Assembly (NCBI GenBank): GCA_002506365.1
Contig: DAXK01000015.1
Location: 1 to 59,103 of the forward strand
From: an archaeon UBA583
GTDB lineage: Archaea > Nanobdellota > Nanobdellia > Woesearchaeales > UBA583
Direction of reading: 5' to 3'
Length of the DNA: 59,103 bases
Within the stretch, counting starts at the first letter, position 1; each line of letters begins with the position of its first letter. The translations under genes were made by a program, and so were the position numbers. Of the stretch, positions 42,957 through 50,883 are shown piece after piece. The notes below the pieces were generated by a model that worked only from the letters and a program-made list of their open reading frames with translations, searched no databases and was not told the DNA's origin.

Positions 42957-44192
42957 ATGGCATACAAATATGAAAATGTATATGAACCTGTTGAAGATTC
43001 AGAACTTTTATTAAAACATACAATTAATGAATTAAAACATTTTTTTATTGGTAAAACTCAAGATCAAATTAAAGAACTTTCAATTTGTGAAGTTGGTGTA
43101 GGTTCAGGATTTGTATCAACAAATTTGGCAAAAAAATTTCCAAATTTAAATTATTTTGGGAGCGATATTAATCCGAGTGCCACTGATTTAACAAAATTAG
43201 AATTTTCACAAATAAAAATAAACTCTCAACCAAACATACAAAACAAACCTTTTTTTGATGGTTTTAAATCTAATCAAAAATTTGATACAATTATATTTAA
43301 CACCCCTTACTTCCCATTTGAAGAAAAATCCGACTCCTTTGAAACACTCACTCTCAAAGATAGAGCAATTTATGGTGGAGTAAATGGTTATGAAGTAATT
43401 AATGAATTTGTAGAAAAATCAGTTACAAAATTTTCAAAAGATGGTTTTGCGATTATGATTTTTTCATCTCTTTCAAATTTTACAGAAATTGAAAAAGTTC
43501 TAAAAAAAAATGCTTTAAACTATCATATGTTAGAATCTGAAAATTCATTTTTTGAAAAAATTCATTGTTTAAAATTTTGGCCAAAAGATGAACTTAGACC
43601 AATTTTAGAAAATACTGAAATTAAAAATTTAAAATATCTTTCACAAGGAAAACACTCAAATGTCTTCACAGCAACTTTCAAAAATAAAACTTGTTTAATT
43701 AAAGTTGGACTAGAACAACATCTACAAAAAGAAGGATTTTTTGAAGAAAAATTGTCTGGTGAGTCATTTGTTCCAAAAATGTATGAAAAAGGAACTACAT
43801 ATATTATTCGTGAAATGTTTACAGGGCAAACAATTGAAGAATTTATTAATAATCAAAATACAACAATAAAAGAATTAATAATTGTATTAAATGATATATT
43901 AAAAGCATGTTTTAAACTTGATGAATTAAAAATTACAAAATTTGAAATGACAAATCCTTACAAGCACATCTACATCGAAAATGATTTACATGTTGGATTT
44001 ATTGATTTTGAAAGATGTATTTTTACTGATATTCCAAAAAATACAACTCAAATATTACAATACTTTAGAAGAAATATACCTTTATTTCAAAAACAATTTA
44101 ATTTAATTTTATCTAATGATAAAATTTTAGAAATTGGGAGAAAATATAGATTAGATTTAACTCCATTCACATTAATGGATTTAATTGAATAA
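42957..44192 (+). CDS. HemK/Mtq2-like methyltransferase fused to a COG2112-type protein kinase, 411 aa
   Basis: Residues 1-210 form a class I SAM methyltransferase: VYEPVEDSELLLKH, motif I EVGVGSGFVSTNL, motif IV FNTPYFP (the NPPY of release-factor glutamine methyltransferases, with Thr at position 2). Residues 225-411 form a small kinase-like domain: glycine-loop LSQGKHSNVFTA, Lys in CLIKVG, hinge IIREMFTG, then KHIYIE and FIDFER in place of HxDxxxxN and DFG, as in the archaeal kinases of COG2112. Archaeal Mtq2 with Trm112 methylates the GGQ glutamine of aRF1. The fusion suggests a modification enzyme joined to a regulator. Both activities are inferred. Confidence 0.8.
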   Translation: MAYKYENVYEPVEDSELLLKHTINELKHFFIGKTQDQIKELSICEVGVGSGFVSTNLAKKFPNLNYFGSDINPSATDLTKLEFSQIKINSQPNIQNKPFFDGFKSNQKFDTIIFNTPYFPFEEKSDSFETLTLKDRAIYGGVNGYEVINEFVEKSVTKFSKDGFAIMIFSSLSNFTEIEKVLKKNALNYHMLESENSFFEKIHCLKFWPKDELRPILENTEIKNLKYLSQGKHSNVFTATFKNKTCLIKVGLEQHLQKEGFFEEKLSGESFVPKMYEKGTTYIIREMFTGQTIEEFINNQNTTIKELIIVLNDILKACFKLDELKITKFEMTNPYKHIYIENDLHVGFIDFERCIFTDIPKNTTQILQYFRRNIPLFQKQFNLILSNDKILEIGRKYRLDLTPFTLMDLIE

Positions 44193-44233
44193 TTAATATT
44201 AAAATAAATTTATAAATTTAAATTTTCATAAAT

Positions 44234-44503
44234 TTATTTTTCTTTTTTACTAACTTTTTTTTTAATGTTTTTCTCAACTTTTTGAGATTTATTCATATTT
44301 GGTAAATAATGTGTTTCAATCATCATAAGCATAATTACAACAAGCCACATTGAATTCATTTGTGTCCATAATAAATTATCTGAATATGCTTCTAATCCTT
44401 TTGCTGTCAAATTCATAACAAAAACAAAAATAGAAATTGCTAGTAGTGAATTTGCTAAATATCTAATTAATTTTCCAACTAATAATCTTGTTTCTTCATT
44501 CAT
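44234..44503 (-). CDS. Small two-helix membrane protein, 89 aa
   Basis: Not recognised. Membrane helices at about 14-30 (YLANSLLAISIFVFVMN) and 48-62 (MWLVVIMLMMIETHY) and a very basic tail (KNIKKKVSKKEK), which by the positive-inside rule is cytoplasmic. Lies convergent with the methyltransferase-kinase gene, 41 bp away. Confidence 0.55.
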   Translation of the reverse strand: MNEETRLLVGKLIRYLANSLLAISIFVFVMNLTAKGLEAYSDNLLWTQMNSMWLVVIMLMMIETHYLPNMNKSQKVEKNIKKKVSKKEK

Positions 44504-44854
44504 ACAATTTTATATACTTTTATTATTTATAAATGTATTTTATTTGGAAAATTACACTAATTTAACAATTTAAGTTATTTTTTCAGTTTAAATAGTTTTA
44601 AAATTGATAAAATTGTAAAAATTTTAAACTATTTTTTAACGTTCGCAAAGCTCACTAAAATAATTTAAAATTCTTTACAATATATTTCACACCGCTCCGA
44701 TTACGCGTAAATACGCTACATCTACACTCAAAAAATACAATTTTTATTTTCACAAAAAAAACAATTTTTTCCACTTCGTTCCAAAAATAATTCTTTTTCA
44801 GAAAATAAAAATAAATAATATTATAAAAACTAGCAGACCAAATATAAATAGACC
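44504..44854. other. Unusual 351-bp divergent intergenic region
   Basis: No gene of useful length. It contains an inverted repeat of 15-16 bp with one bulge (44590-44605 with 44620-44634; AAATAGTTT at its outer end) followed by six T's, a terminator-like element reading rightward although no gene lies to its left on that strand. Next comes a stretch of higher G+C (44640-44720) with GTTCGCAAAGCTCAC and ACACCGCTCCGATTACGCG. The hef promoter (TATTATAAAAAC near 44820) is at the right end. A small RNA or the remnant of an inserted element would explain it. Confidence 0.4.
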
Positions 44855-47194
44855 ATGAAAAAATTAAACCTAATTAACCAATTTTCAGCGAGAACTTACC
44901 AACAATCGCTGTTTGCAAACTCTATGGACAAAAATTCCTTAGTAGTATTACCAACTGGACTTGGAAAAACAATCGTAGCTTTAATGCTCGCAACTTATTA
45001 TTTTAATATAAATAATAAAAAAATTCTCTTCCTAGCTCCAACAAAACCTCTTGTAGAACAACAACAATTCTCATTTCAAGATTTTTATCAAAATAAAGAT
45101 GAATTTAATTTTGTAACTTTAACTGGATTAGTTGCTCCAAAAAAAAGACAACAAATATATGAGGAAAATGATTTTATTTTCTCAACTCCACAACTAATCG
45201 AAAACGATATAATCAATGGAATAATTAATCCAAAAGATTTCGGTTTAGTAATTTTTGATGAAGCTCACAGGGCAACAGGAAATTATTCATATTGTTTTAT
45301 TGCTCAAGAATTTGAAAAATCAAATCATACAAAATTCCTAGCATTAACGGCAAGTCCAGGAACATCAAAAGAAGATATTTTTAATGTAATTGATAACTTA
45401 AAAATTGAATCCGTTCAAGTAAAAACTTATGAAGATTCAGATGTAAGACCTTATGTAAATAAAACTGAAATTGAACATGTTAAAGTAAAAATAGGTCAAG
45501 AATTCAGAGATGTATTATTTCATCTAAATTCAGTATTCCTTGAACTTTTAAACTTTCTACAAAAAATCGACATTCTTTCAGGAAAAACTCCTCAAAATGT
45601 GACAAAACGAGATCTTTTAGAATTATCAAAAGCATTAAGAGAACAAATCGCAGCAGGTGAAACAACTGAAGATACTTGGACAGCAGTGAGTATAAGTGCT
45701 GCAATTATGAAACTTCAACACGGAATTGAATTATTTGAATCTCAAGAAATCTCAGCAGCCCACACATACTTTTACAATATGTCAAGACCTGGGGGAGATG
45801 GTTCAAAAGCTGCTGAAATAATTTGTCAAGATTTTGATTTTAAACAAGCATTTGATAAAATTAAACAATTAAAAAAAGATAATGTAATTCACCCAAAACT
45901 AATTGAATTAAAATCTCAGGTAAATCAAGAATTAATAAAAAACAAAGATCTTAAAATTATTATTTTCTCACAATATAGGGATTCAGCAATGAAAATTGTT
46001 GAAGAATTAGGAAAAATCAAACAAATTAAACCGACTGTTTTTGTAGGTCAAGCAAAAAAAGGAGATTTAAAAATGTCTCAAAAAGAGCAAAAAAAAGTTT
46101 TAGAAGACTTCAGAGAAGGGGAATATAATATTTTAGTCTCAACATCTGTTGGAGAAGAAGGTTTAGATATTCCAAAAGTTGACTTAGTTATTTTTTATGA
46201 ACCAGTCCCATCAGCAATCAGAACAATTCAAAGAATCGGGAGAACTGGAAGATTCAAAAAAGGATTAGCTAAAATTATGCAAACAGAAGGGACAAGAGAT
46301 GTTACAATTAGACATATTGCAGATGCTAAAGAAAGAAAAATGTATAAAGTTTTATCTGAAATTCGTGAAGAATTTGAAAATAAAAAAGCTGAATCTACAC
46401 TGGACAAATTTCTAAAAAAAGATGATAAAGAAAAAAAACAAATTGTCGAAGACTTAAAAAAAAGTTCAAACATTAATGAAGACAAACTTGAAACAAAAAC
46501 TCATTTAGAAAACGCTGAAACAATATTTGATAATTTAAATTCAGAAGATGATCAAAGAATTCCAATCTATGTGGATCAAAGAGAAAATACAACTCTAATA
46601 AAAGAATTATTCAAACTTGATGAAATAAAAGTAATAGGTAAACAATTAGGTATAGGGGATATAGTTATTTCAGAAAAAATCGCAATAGAAAGAAAAGAAA
46701 AATTAGATTTTGTAAATTCAATTATAGATAAAAGACTATTTCCACAATTAATAGATTTAGCTAAAAATTACAAAAGACCAATACTTATTTTAGAAGGTTC
46801 TCAAAACATTTATACTTTAAGAAATATTAATCCAAATGTAATTAGAGCAACTTTATCATCTATTGCTATTGATTTAAGAATTCCAATTATCTACACTGAC
46901 TCAATGGAAGAAACAGCACAAATGATTCAAACAATTGCAAAAAGAAATGTAAGAACAAAAAAAGAGATATCTTTAGCTGACAACAAGCGAAGTTTTAGTG
47001 AAAATGAAGAAATTGAAAAATTCGTATCAAGTATTCCAAAGATTAATGTTGTAAACGCCAAAGGATTATTAACTCATTTTAAAACAATTCAAGATTTAGT
47101 AAATTCTTCAGAAAAAGAATTGGTTAAAATTGATGGTATTGGGAAAGGGAGAGCAAAGCATTTAATTGATTTTTTTACAAAGGAATACAAATAA
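44855..47194 (+). CDS. hef: Hef-type DNA helicase-nuclease (XPF/FANCM family)
   Basis: 779 residues, full length. N-terminal SF2 helicase: Walker A PTGLGKT (33-39), DEAH (135-138) and motif VI QRIGRTGR (about 458-465). C-terminal XPF nuclease: IYVDQREN, then ERKEKLDF (about 612-619), the ERK-x3-D active site. A helix-hairpin-helix pair ends the protein (VNAKGLLTHFKTI, IDGIGKGRAKHLIDFF). Hef acts on stalled replication forks and branched DNA in euryarchaea and relatives. Its intact nuclease distinguishes it from FANCM. Transcribed alone. Confidence 0.95.
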   Translation: MKKLNLINQFSARTYQQSLFANSMDKNSLVVLPTGLGKTIVALMLATYYFNINNKKILFLAPTKPLVEQQQFSFQDFYQNKDEFNFVTLTGLVAPKKRQQIYEENDFIFSTPQLIENDIINGIINPKDFGLVIFDEAHRATGNYSYCFIAQEFEKSNHTKFLALTASPGTSKEDIFNVIDNLKIESVQVKTYEDSDVRPYVNKTEIEHVKVKIGQEFRDVLFHLNSVFLELLNFLQKIDILSGKTPQNVTKRDLLELSKALREQIAAGETTEDTWTAVSISAAIMKLQHGIELFESQEISAAHTYFYNMSRPGGDGSKAAEIICQDFDFKQAFDKIKQLKKDNVIHPKLIELKSQVNQELIKNKDLKIIIFSQYRDSAMKIVEELGKIKQIKPTVFVGQAKKGDLKMSQKEQKKVLEDFREGEYNILVSTSVGEEGLDIPKVDLVIFYEPVPSAIRTIQRIGRTGRFKKGLAKIMQTEGTRDVTIRHIADAKERKMYKVLSEIREEFENKKAESTLDKFLKKDDKEKKQIVEDLKKSSNINEDKLETKTHLENAETIFDNLNSEDDQRIPIYVDQRENTTLIKELFKLDEIKVIGKQLGIGDIVISEKIAIERKEKLDFVNSIIDKRLFPQLIDLAKNYKRPILILEGSQNIYTLRNINPNVIRATLSSIAIDLRIPIIYTDSMEETAQMIQTIAKRNVRTKKEISLADNKRSFSENEEIEKFVSSIPKINVVNAKGLLTHFKTIQDLVNSSEKELVKIDGIGKGRAKHLIDFFTKEYK

Positions 47195-47201
47195 TAACAA
47201 A

Positions 47202-47257
47202 TAATAAAAACTAATAAAAACTAATAAAAACTAATAAAAACTAATAAAAACTAATAA
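47202..47257. repeat. Phased 10-bp A-tract repeats
   Basis: CTAATAAAAA is repeated in exact tandem four times (47211-47250), with a near-copy before (ATAATAAAAA, 47201-47210) and a partial copy after (CTAATAA). A run of five A's therefore recurs every 10 bp for about five turns. A-tracts in phase with the helix give intrinsically bent DNA. It lies just after the hef stop and about 130 bp before the next gene. Confidence 0.75.
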
Positions 47258-47390
47258 TATACTTAATTATAATAATTAAATATACTAATTAAATTTATAT
47301 TTCAAATTTTAAATTGTAAACTCTATTAAGATATTATTACAATTTTTCAACATTATTATTATAAACCTAAAAATCCTTTAAATTACATAA

Positions 47391-47936
47391 ATGGTTGAAT
47401 TGTTAGAATTTATAAAATCTTCATCTAAATTATATTTTAGTTTTAAAGATAGAGTTGACGGTTATGATTATATTAATACTTATGTTTTATGGCAAGAACC
47501 TTATTTTTTAGTTTTAATTTTATCTTTATGGTATTATATTTTAACAACTTCACAAATTACAATTTTATCAATTATTGGTTCAATAATTAATTTTTCATTA
47601 GCTACTTTTTTAGCTATTTCTGCTTTTCATTATACTATGGTATTTTTAGGTGGTATTGGAACTTTAAAAGATATGTATAAATTTGGATTATCTATTTGGC
47701 TATTTCCTTCAATAATAAATTTATTAGCTTTTATAGTTTCATTAATTTTTCAAAATTCAACAATTTCATATATTTTGGGAGTTTTTTTATCTTTATTAGG
47801 GATTTATTCGATAATAATTTCAATTTTAATATATGGTAAAGTTCAAAATTTATCTACTGAATATACTTTTTTAGGAATGTTAATTCCATTTTTAATTACT
47901 AGCATAATTTTAGTTTTATTTAAATTAACTTTATAA
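47391..47936 (+). CDS. Yip1-like multi-pass membrane protein, 181 aa
   Basis: Five hydrophobic segments from about residue 36 onward. The segment MVFLGGIGTLKDMYKFGLSI followed by WLFPSIINLL recalls the Yip1-domain signature (small gly-rich loop between helices, then a Pro in the next helix). Function unknown. Followed 22 bp later by kae1, so the two may share a transcript. Confidence 0.55.
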   Translation: MVELLEFIKSSSKLYFSFKDRVDGYDYINTYVLWQEPYFLVLILSLWYYILTTSQITILSIIGSIINFSLATFLAISAFHYTMVFLGGIGTLKDMYKFGLSIWLFPSIINLLAFIVSLIFQNSTISYILGVFLSLLGIYSIIISILIYGKVQNLSTEYTFLGMLIPFLITSIILVLFKLTL

Positions 47937-47958
47937 AAAACAATCTACAAATATAATT

Positions 47959-48945
47959 ATGTTAGTTTTAGGAATTGAGTGTACTGCTCACACATTTGGA
48001 ATTGGGATTGTTGATTGCAAAAATAAAAAAGTTTTATTTAATGAAAAAAATCAATATAAAGATGATGAAAATGGTATGGAGTTAAGAAAATTATCTGAAT
48101 TTCATACTTCAAACTTTACAGAAATTTTATCCAAAGCAAAAAAATTCTTAGAAACAAAAAACAAATCTTTTAAAGATTTAGACTTAATCTCTTTCTCGCA
48201 AGGTCCAGGTATTGGTAATTCTCTAAAAATTGGGTCATTAGTTGCAAAAACAATTTCAAAACAATATAATATTCCTTTAGTTGGAGTAAATCATATTAAA
48301 GCTCATTTGGAAATTGGTAAAATGTTAACCGGATTTACTGACCCAATGTTTTTATATGTGTCTGGAGTAAATACTCAAATTATTGCAAAAGATGAATTTG
48401 GTAAATATAAAATTTATGGTGAAACTGAAGATATTGGTTTAGGTAATCTTTTCGACTCATTTTCTCGGCAAGCTGGATTGGGATTTCCAGGTGGTCCAAT
48501 TATTGAAAAATTATCAAATGAATCAAATAAAAATTATATTGAATTACCTTATGCTATTAAAGGGATGAATATAACTCTAGCTGGACTATATACAAATCTA
48601 CAACAAAAACTAGATTCTAAAAAATTTGACTTAAAAGATTTATGTTATTCACTTCAAGAAACTTGTTTTGCTGTAACAATGGAAGTTTGTGAACGAGCAA
48701 TGGCTTATACAAATAAAAAAGAAATGTTAATTGTTGGAGGGGTTGCTAGTAATAAAAGATTAACTCGAATGGCAAAAGATATGTGTGGTATTCGAGGAGC
48801 AAGATATGATAGTTTTGAAATGCAATATGCTATGGATAATGGTGCTATGATTGCTTGGCAAGGTTTTGTTGATAAAGAAAAATCAACGACTGATATTACA
48901 AAATTCCCTATTGCTCAATATATTAACATAGAATCTGACATTTAA
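47959..48945 (+). CDS. kae1: KEOPS subunit Kae1 (tRNA t6A synthesis)
   Basis: 328 residues, a stand-alone Kae1 without a fused Bud32. The enzyme transfers the threonylcarbamoyl group to A37 of ANN-reading tRNAs. Start LGIECTAHTFGIGIVD, metal-binding His112 and His116 in NHIKAHLE, ATP-binding segments SQGPGIGNSL, GETEDIGLGN, GGP, and VGGVASNKRL with DNGAMIAWQG. Unusual is YVSGVNTQ (Val137), where most members have SGGNTQ. The other KEOPS genes are not in the window. Its end overlaps the convergent small gene by 4 bases. Confidence 0.95.
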   Translation: MLVLGIECTAHTFGIGIVDCKNKKVLFNEKNQYKDDENGMELRKLSEFHTSNFTEILSKAKKFLETKNKSFKDLDLISFSQGPGIGNSLKIGSLVAKTISKQYNIPLVGVNHIKAHLEIGKMLTGFTDPMFLYVSGVNTQIIAKDEFGKYKIYGETEDIGLGNLFDSFSRQAGLGFPGGPIIEKLSNESNKNYIELPYAIKGMNITLAGLYTNLQQKLDSKKFDLKDLCYSLQETCFAVTMEVCERAMAYTNKKEMLIVGGVASNKRLTRMAKDMCGIRGARYDSFEMQYAMDNGAMIAWQGFVDKEKSTTDITKFPIAQYINIESDI

Positions 48946-49139
48946 TTTAATCTCATTACTTGTTCTCGACAAACTCCTTCTACTGGGAATGGATTTTGAA
49001 AATTCACATAAAAATAATCTTGGTTTTCATAAAGATATTCATCCACTTCACCAACACATCCTTTAGGTAAATATTTCTTCTCAGAAATTGGATTTCTGAG
49101 CTTAACTTTCTCAGTTGTCTTAATTAGAATTTTATTCAT
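48942..49139 (-). CDS. Small SH3/KOW-like beta-barrel protein, 65 aa
   Basis: The arrangement of short strands (ILIKTTEKVKL, KGCVGEVDEYLYENQDYFYV, VNFQNPF) with a central Gly in a KG-x-x-GEV turn resembles a small SH3/KOW-type barrel. Two cysteines. Convergent with kae1, sharing 4 bases at the stop codons. No specific family is recognised. Confidence 0.5.
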   Translation of the reverse strand: MNKILIKTTEKVKLRNPISEKKYLPKGCVGEVDEYLYENQDYFYVNFQNPFPVEGVCREQVMRLN

Positions 49140-49362
49140 ACATTATATATGTGATTTTATCTTCATAAATAACTCGTTGAAAATTCAAACTATTTATTAT
49201 CTTCTAGTTTCAATATGTAAATTTATCACTATTTTATATTATTCACACATTTTTAAATTCAAATTTAAATCAATAAAATTCAATTAAAAATAAACTATAT
49301 GAAACACTCGAAGATAATTCTAATTTATTCTTTAAATTAGCTCTAAAATTTAATTAAAAATA

Positions 49363-49379
49363 TGTGAATTAAATTCACA
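49363..49379 (-). terminator. Hairpin downstream of the glutaredoxin gene
   Basis: A 7-bp stem TGTGAAT / ATTCACA with a 3-base loop, just 12 bp past the glutaredoxin stop on the minus strand and followed by TATTTTTAATT. Likely transcription terminator. The 250-bp gap to its left (49140-49362) is otherwise featureless AT-rich DNA. Confidence 0.5.
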
Positions 49380-49390
49380 AAAAAATAAAC

Positions 49391-49708
49391 TTATTCTTCA
49401 TTAAGCACATCTTCAAGTTCATCATTTCTATATAATTCTTCAATAATTTCACATCCACCAACAAACTTCCCATTCACATATAATTGTGGATATGTTGGCC
49501 ATTCTGAAAAAACTTTAACAGCTTCTCTAATTTCCATATCTTCTAAAATATTAAAAGATCCATATCTTATTCCTAACTCATTTAAAATTCTAGTAACTCT
49601 CATAGAGAATCCACAAAATGGTTCATCAGGATATCCTTTCATAAATAAAAATACTTTATTCTCATTAATCATCTCTTCATACTCTTTTTTTAAATCTCTA
49701 TTTTCCAT
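49391..49708 (-). CDS. Monothiol CGFS glutaredoxin (Grx4/GrxD type), 105 aa
   Basis: Start at the ATG at 49706-49708 (MENRDLKKEYEEM) rather than one 17 codons upstream. Key motif FMKGYPDEPFCGFSMRVTRI with Cys32 in CGFS; also WPTYPQLYVNGKFVGGCEII, the cis-Pro and GG segments that hold glutathione. CGFS glutaredoxins carry a glutathione-bound [2Fe-2S] cluster and pair with BolA. The bolA gene is the next gene upstream on the same strand. Palindromic sites lie between the two. The pair is common in bacteria and eukaryotes and uncommon in archaea, so acquisition from bacteria is possible. Confidence 0.93.
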   Translation of the reverse strand: MENRDLKKEYEEMINENKVFLFMKGYPDEPFCGFSMRVTRILNELGIRYGSFNILEDMEIREAVKVFSEWPTYPQLYVNGKFVGGCEIIEELYRNDELEDVLNEE

Positions 49709-49744
49709 TTTTATTTTTATTTGTAAATGTGAAATAATGTTAAA

Positions 49745-49799
49745 TAGACACCATTTCACACTGTGAAATATGTGTCTAAATTAAATTACACTGTAATTT
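49745..49799 (-). promoter_or_regulatory. Two adjacent palindromes upstream of the glutaredoxin gene
   Basis: Site 1 (49745-49778): inner 17-bp palindrome ATTTCACACTGTGAAAT (49753-49769) inside outer arms TAGACAC / GTGTCTA. Site 2: perfect 17-bp palindrome AAATTACACTGTAATTT (49783-49799). Both are centred on ACACTGT, with centres 30 bp apart (three helical turns), 53 and 83 bp before the glutaredoxin ATG. A half-site GTGAAAT is at 49729-49735. On the minus strand, CTATTTAAC, a TATA-like element, is at about 49738-49746. This looks like an operator region, but site 1 could also be a hairpin ending the bolA transcript. Confidence 0.55.
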
Positions 49800-49845
49800 C
49801 ATTTATTTTCCATTTTTTATTATTATTATTTTATTTATCTATTTG

Positions 49846-50079
49846 TTAATCTGATTTAATTTTAGTTTTAATTGAAATTGAATGTAATCCAGCCTCCATT
49901 TCTTCTTTTAGAGCAGCATACACCATTTTGTGTTGTTCAATTAAAGATTTCCCTAAAAATCCTGACCATTCAACTTTAGCTTGAAAATGATTTCCATCAT
50001 TTCTAGTATCCCAAACTAAAACATCTGCTCCAGATAATTTTTCTTCAATTTTTTTTTGTAACATTTCACAATTAAACAT
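49846..50079 (-). CDS. bolA: BolA-family protein, 77 aa
   Basis: Complete BolA fold by motif: NHFQAKVEWSGFLGKSLIEQ followed by HKMVYAAL and GLHSISIKT. His31 and His66 are candidate cluster ligands. BolA proteins bind CGFS glutaredoxins through a shared [2Fe-2S] cluster and act in Fe-S trafficking or iron sensing. The gene lies 137 bp upstream of the glutaredoxin gene on the same strand, a functional pairing. Length is that of the short BolA2/IbaG-like type. Confidence 0.92.
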   Translation of the reverse strand: MFNCEMLQKKIEEKLSGADVLVWDTRNDGNHFQAKVEWSGFLGKSLIEQHKMVYAALKEEMEAGLHSISIKTKIKSD

Positions 50080-50135
50080 ATATTAAATAAATCTACATAA
50101 TTATATAAATCTACTTTTTTTACTATATAATTATA

Positions 50136-50882
50136 ATGTTTTTCAAAAAAAATTTAGAACGTCCAATATTTCAAAATTCAATTGAAATAAATGAACAAAC
50201 TTTTCAAATTACTGTAAAATTTACAAAAAAAAAGAATTCTTCAGTTTCTGTTTCAGATAATTTAATTAATTTTAGATTTCCTGAACATTTATCAAATAGA
50301 CAAGCTCAATCTCATTTTTCAGAACTTTTAAATAAAATTCAAATTAAAATTCAACGTTCACCAAAAATTCAAAATCAAAAAAATCATCCAACTTTCAAAC
50401 AAATTTATAATATTGGGAAATTTAAATTTCACAATTCTATTTTTACAATTGAAAAATCAAATCTTCAAGGTATAAAACTTGATAACTTTCATTTTAGAGT
50501 AAATCAAAATTTAACTATTGAGCAAATTGAAAAAACTATAATTAAAAGATTAATTGAAAAATACACTCCAATTTTAAACAATCATCTCCAAACTTTAAAT
50601 CATGTAACTTACAATTATCCAATATCTGGGTTTCATATTTCTATGGTTAAATCAAAATGGGGACATTGCACTCACGATAACAAAATTATGTTAAATTTAA
50701 AATTATTAAATACTTCAGTTGATATCTTAAATTATGTAATATTTCATGAAATTTCTCATATTAAACAAAAAAATCATTCTCCAAAATTTTGGCAAGAAGT
50801 TGAAAAATTTTGCCCAAACCACAAACAGTTAAGAAAAACATTAAAAAATGATTCTCCTGGATTATTCTTATTAGCAGACTAA
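50136..50882 (+). CDS. YgjP-like zinc metallopeptidase (DUF45/COG1451)
   Basis: 248 residues. The family signature is KSKWGHCTHDNKIMLNLKL followed by VIFHEISHIKQKNHSPKFW: zinc ligands His204 and His208 with Glu205, and His214 as third ligand. YgjP-like proteins are soluble peptidases of unknown substrate; some are linked to DNA-restriction operons, but nothing of that kind is here. The rhomboid gene begins one base after its stop, a two-protease operon. Confidence 0.9.
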   Translation: MFFKKNLERPIFQNSIEINEQTFQITVKFTKKKNSSVSVSDNLINFRFPEHLSNRQAQSHFSELLNKIQIKIQRSPKIQNQKNHPTFKQIYNIGKFKFHNSIFTIEKSNLQGIKLDNFHFRVNQNLTIEQIEKTIIKRLIEKYTPILNNHLQTLNHVTYNYPISGFHISMVKSKWGHCTHDNKIMLNLKLLNTSVDILNYVIFHEISHIKQKNHSPKFWQEVEKFCPNHKQLRKTLKNDSPGLFLLAD

Positions 50883-50883
50883 A

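Noticed and set aside
44640..44800. Insertion sequence remnant as a firm call.
   Set aside because: No transposase fragment, target duplication or second copy is visible in the window; only the unusual composition is reported.
47202..47257. CRISPR array or VNTR because of the tandem repeats.
   Set aside because: Units are 10 bp without spacers and no cas gene is near, so it is not a CRISPR array.
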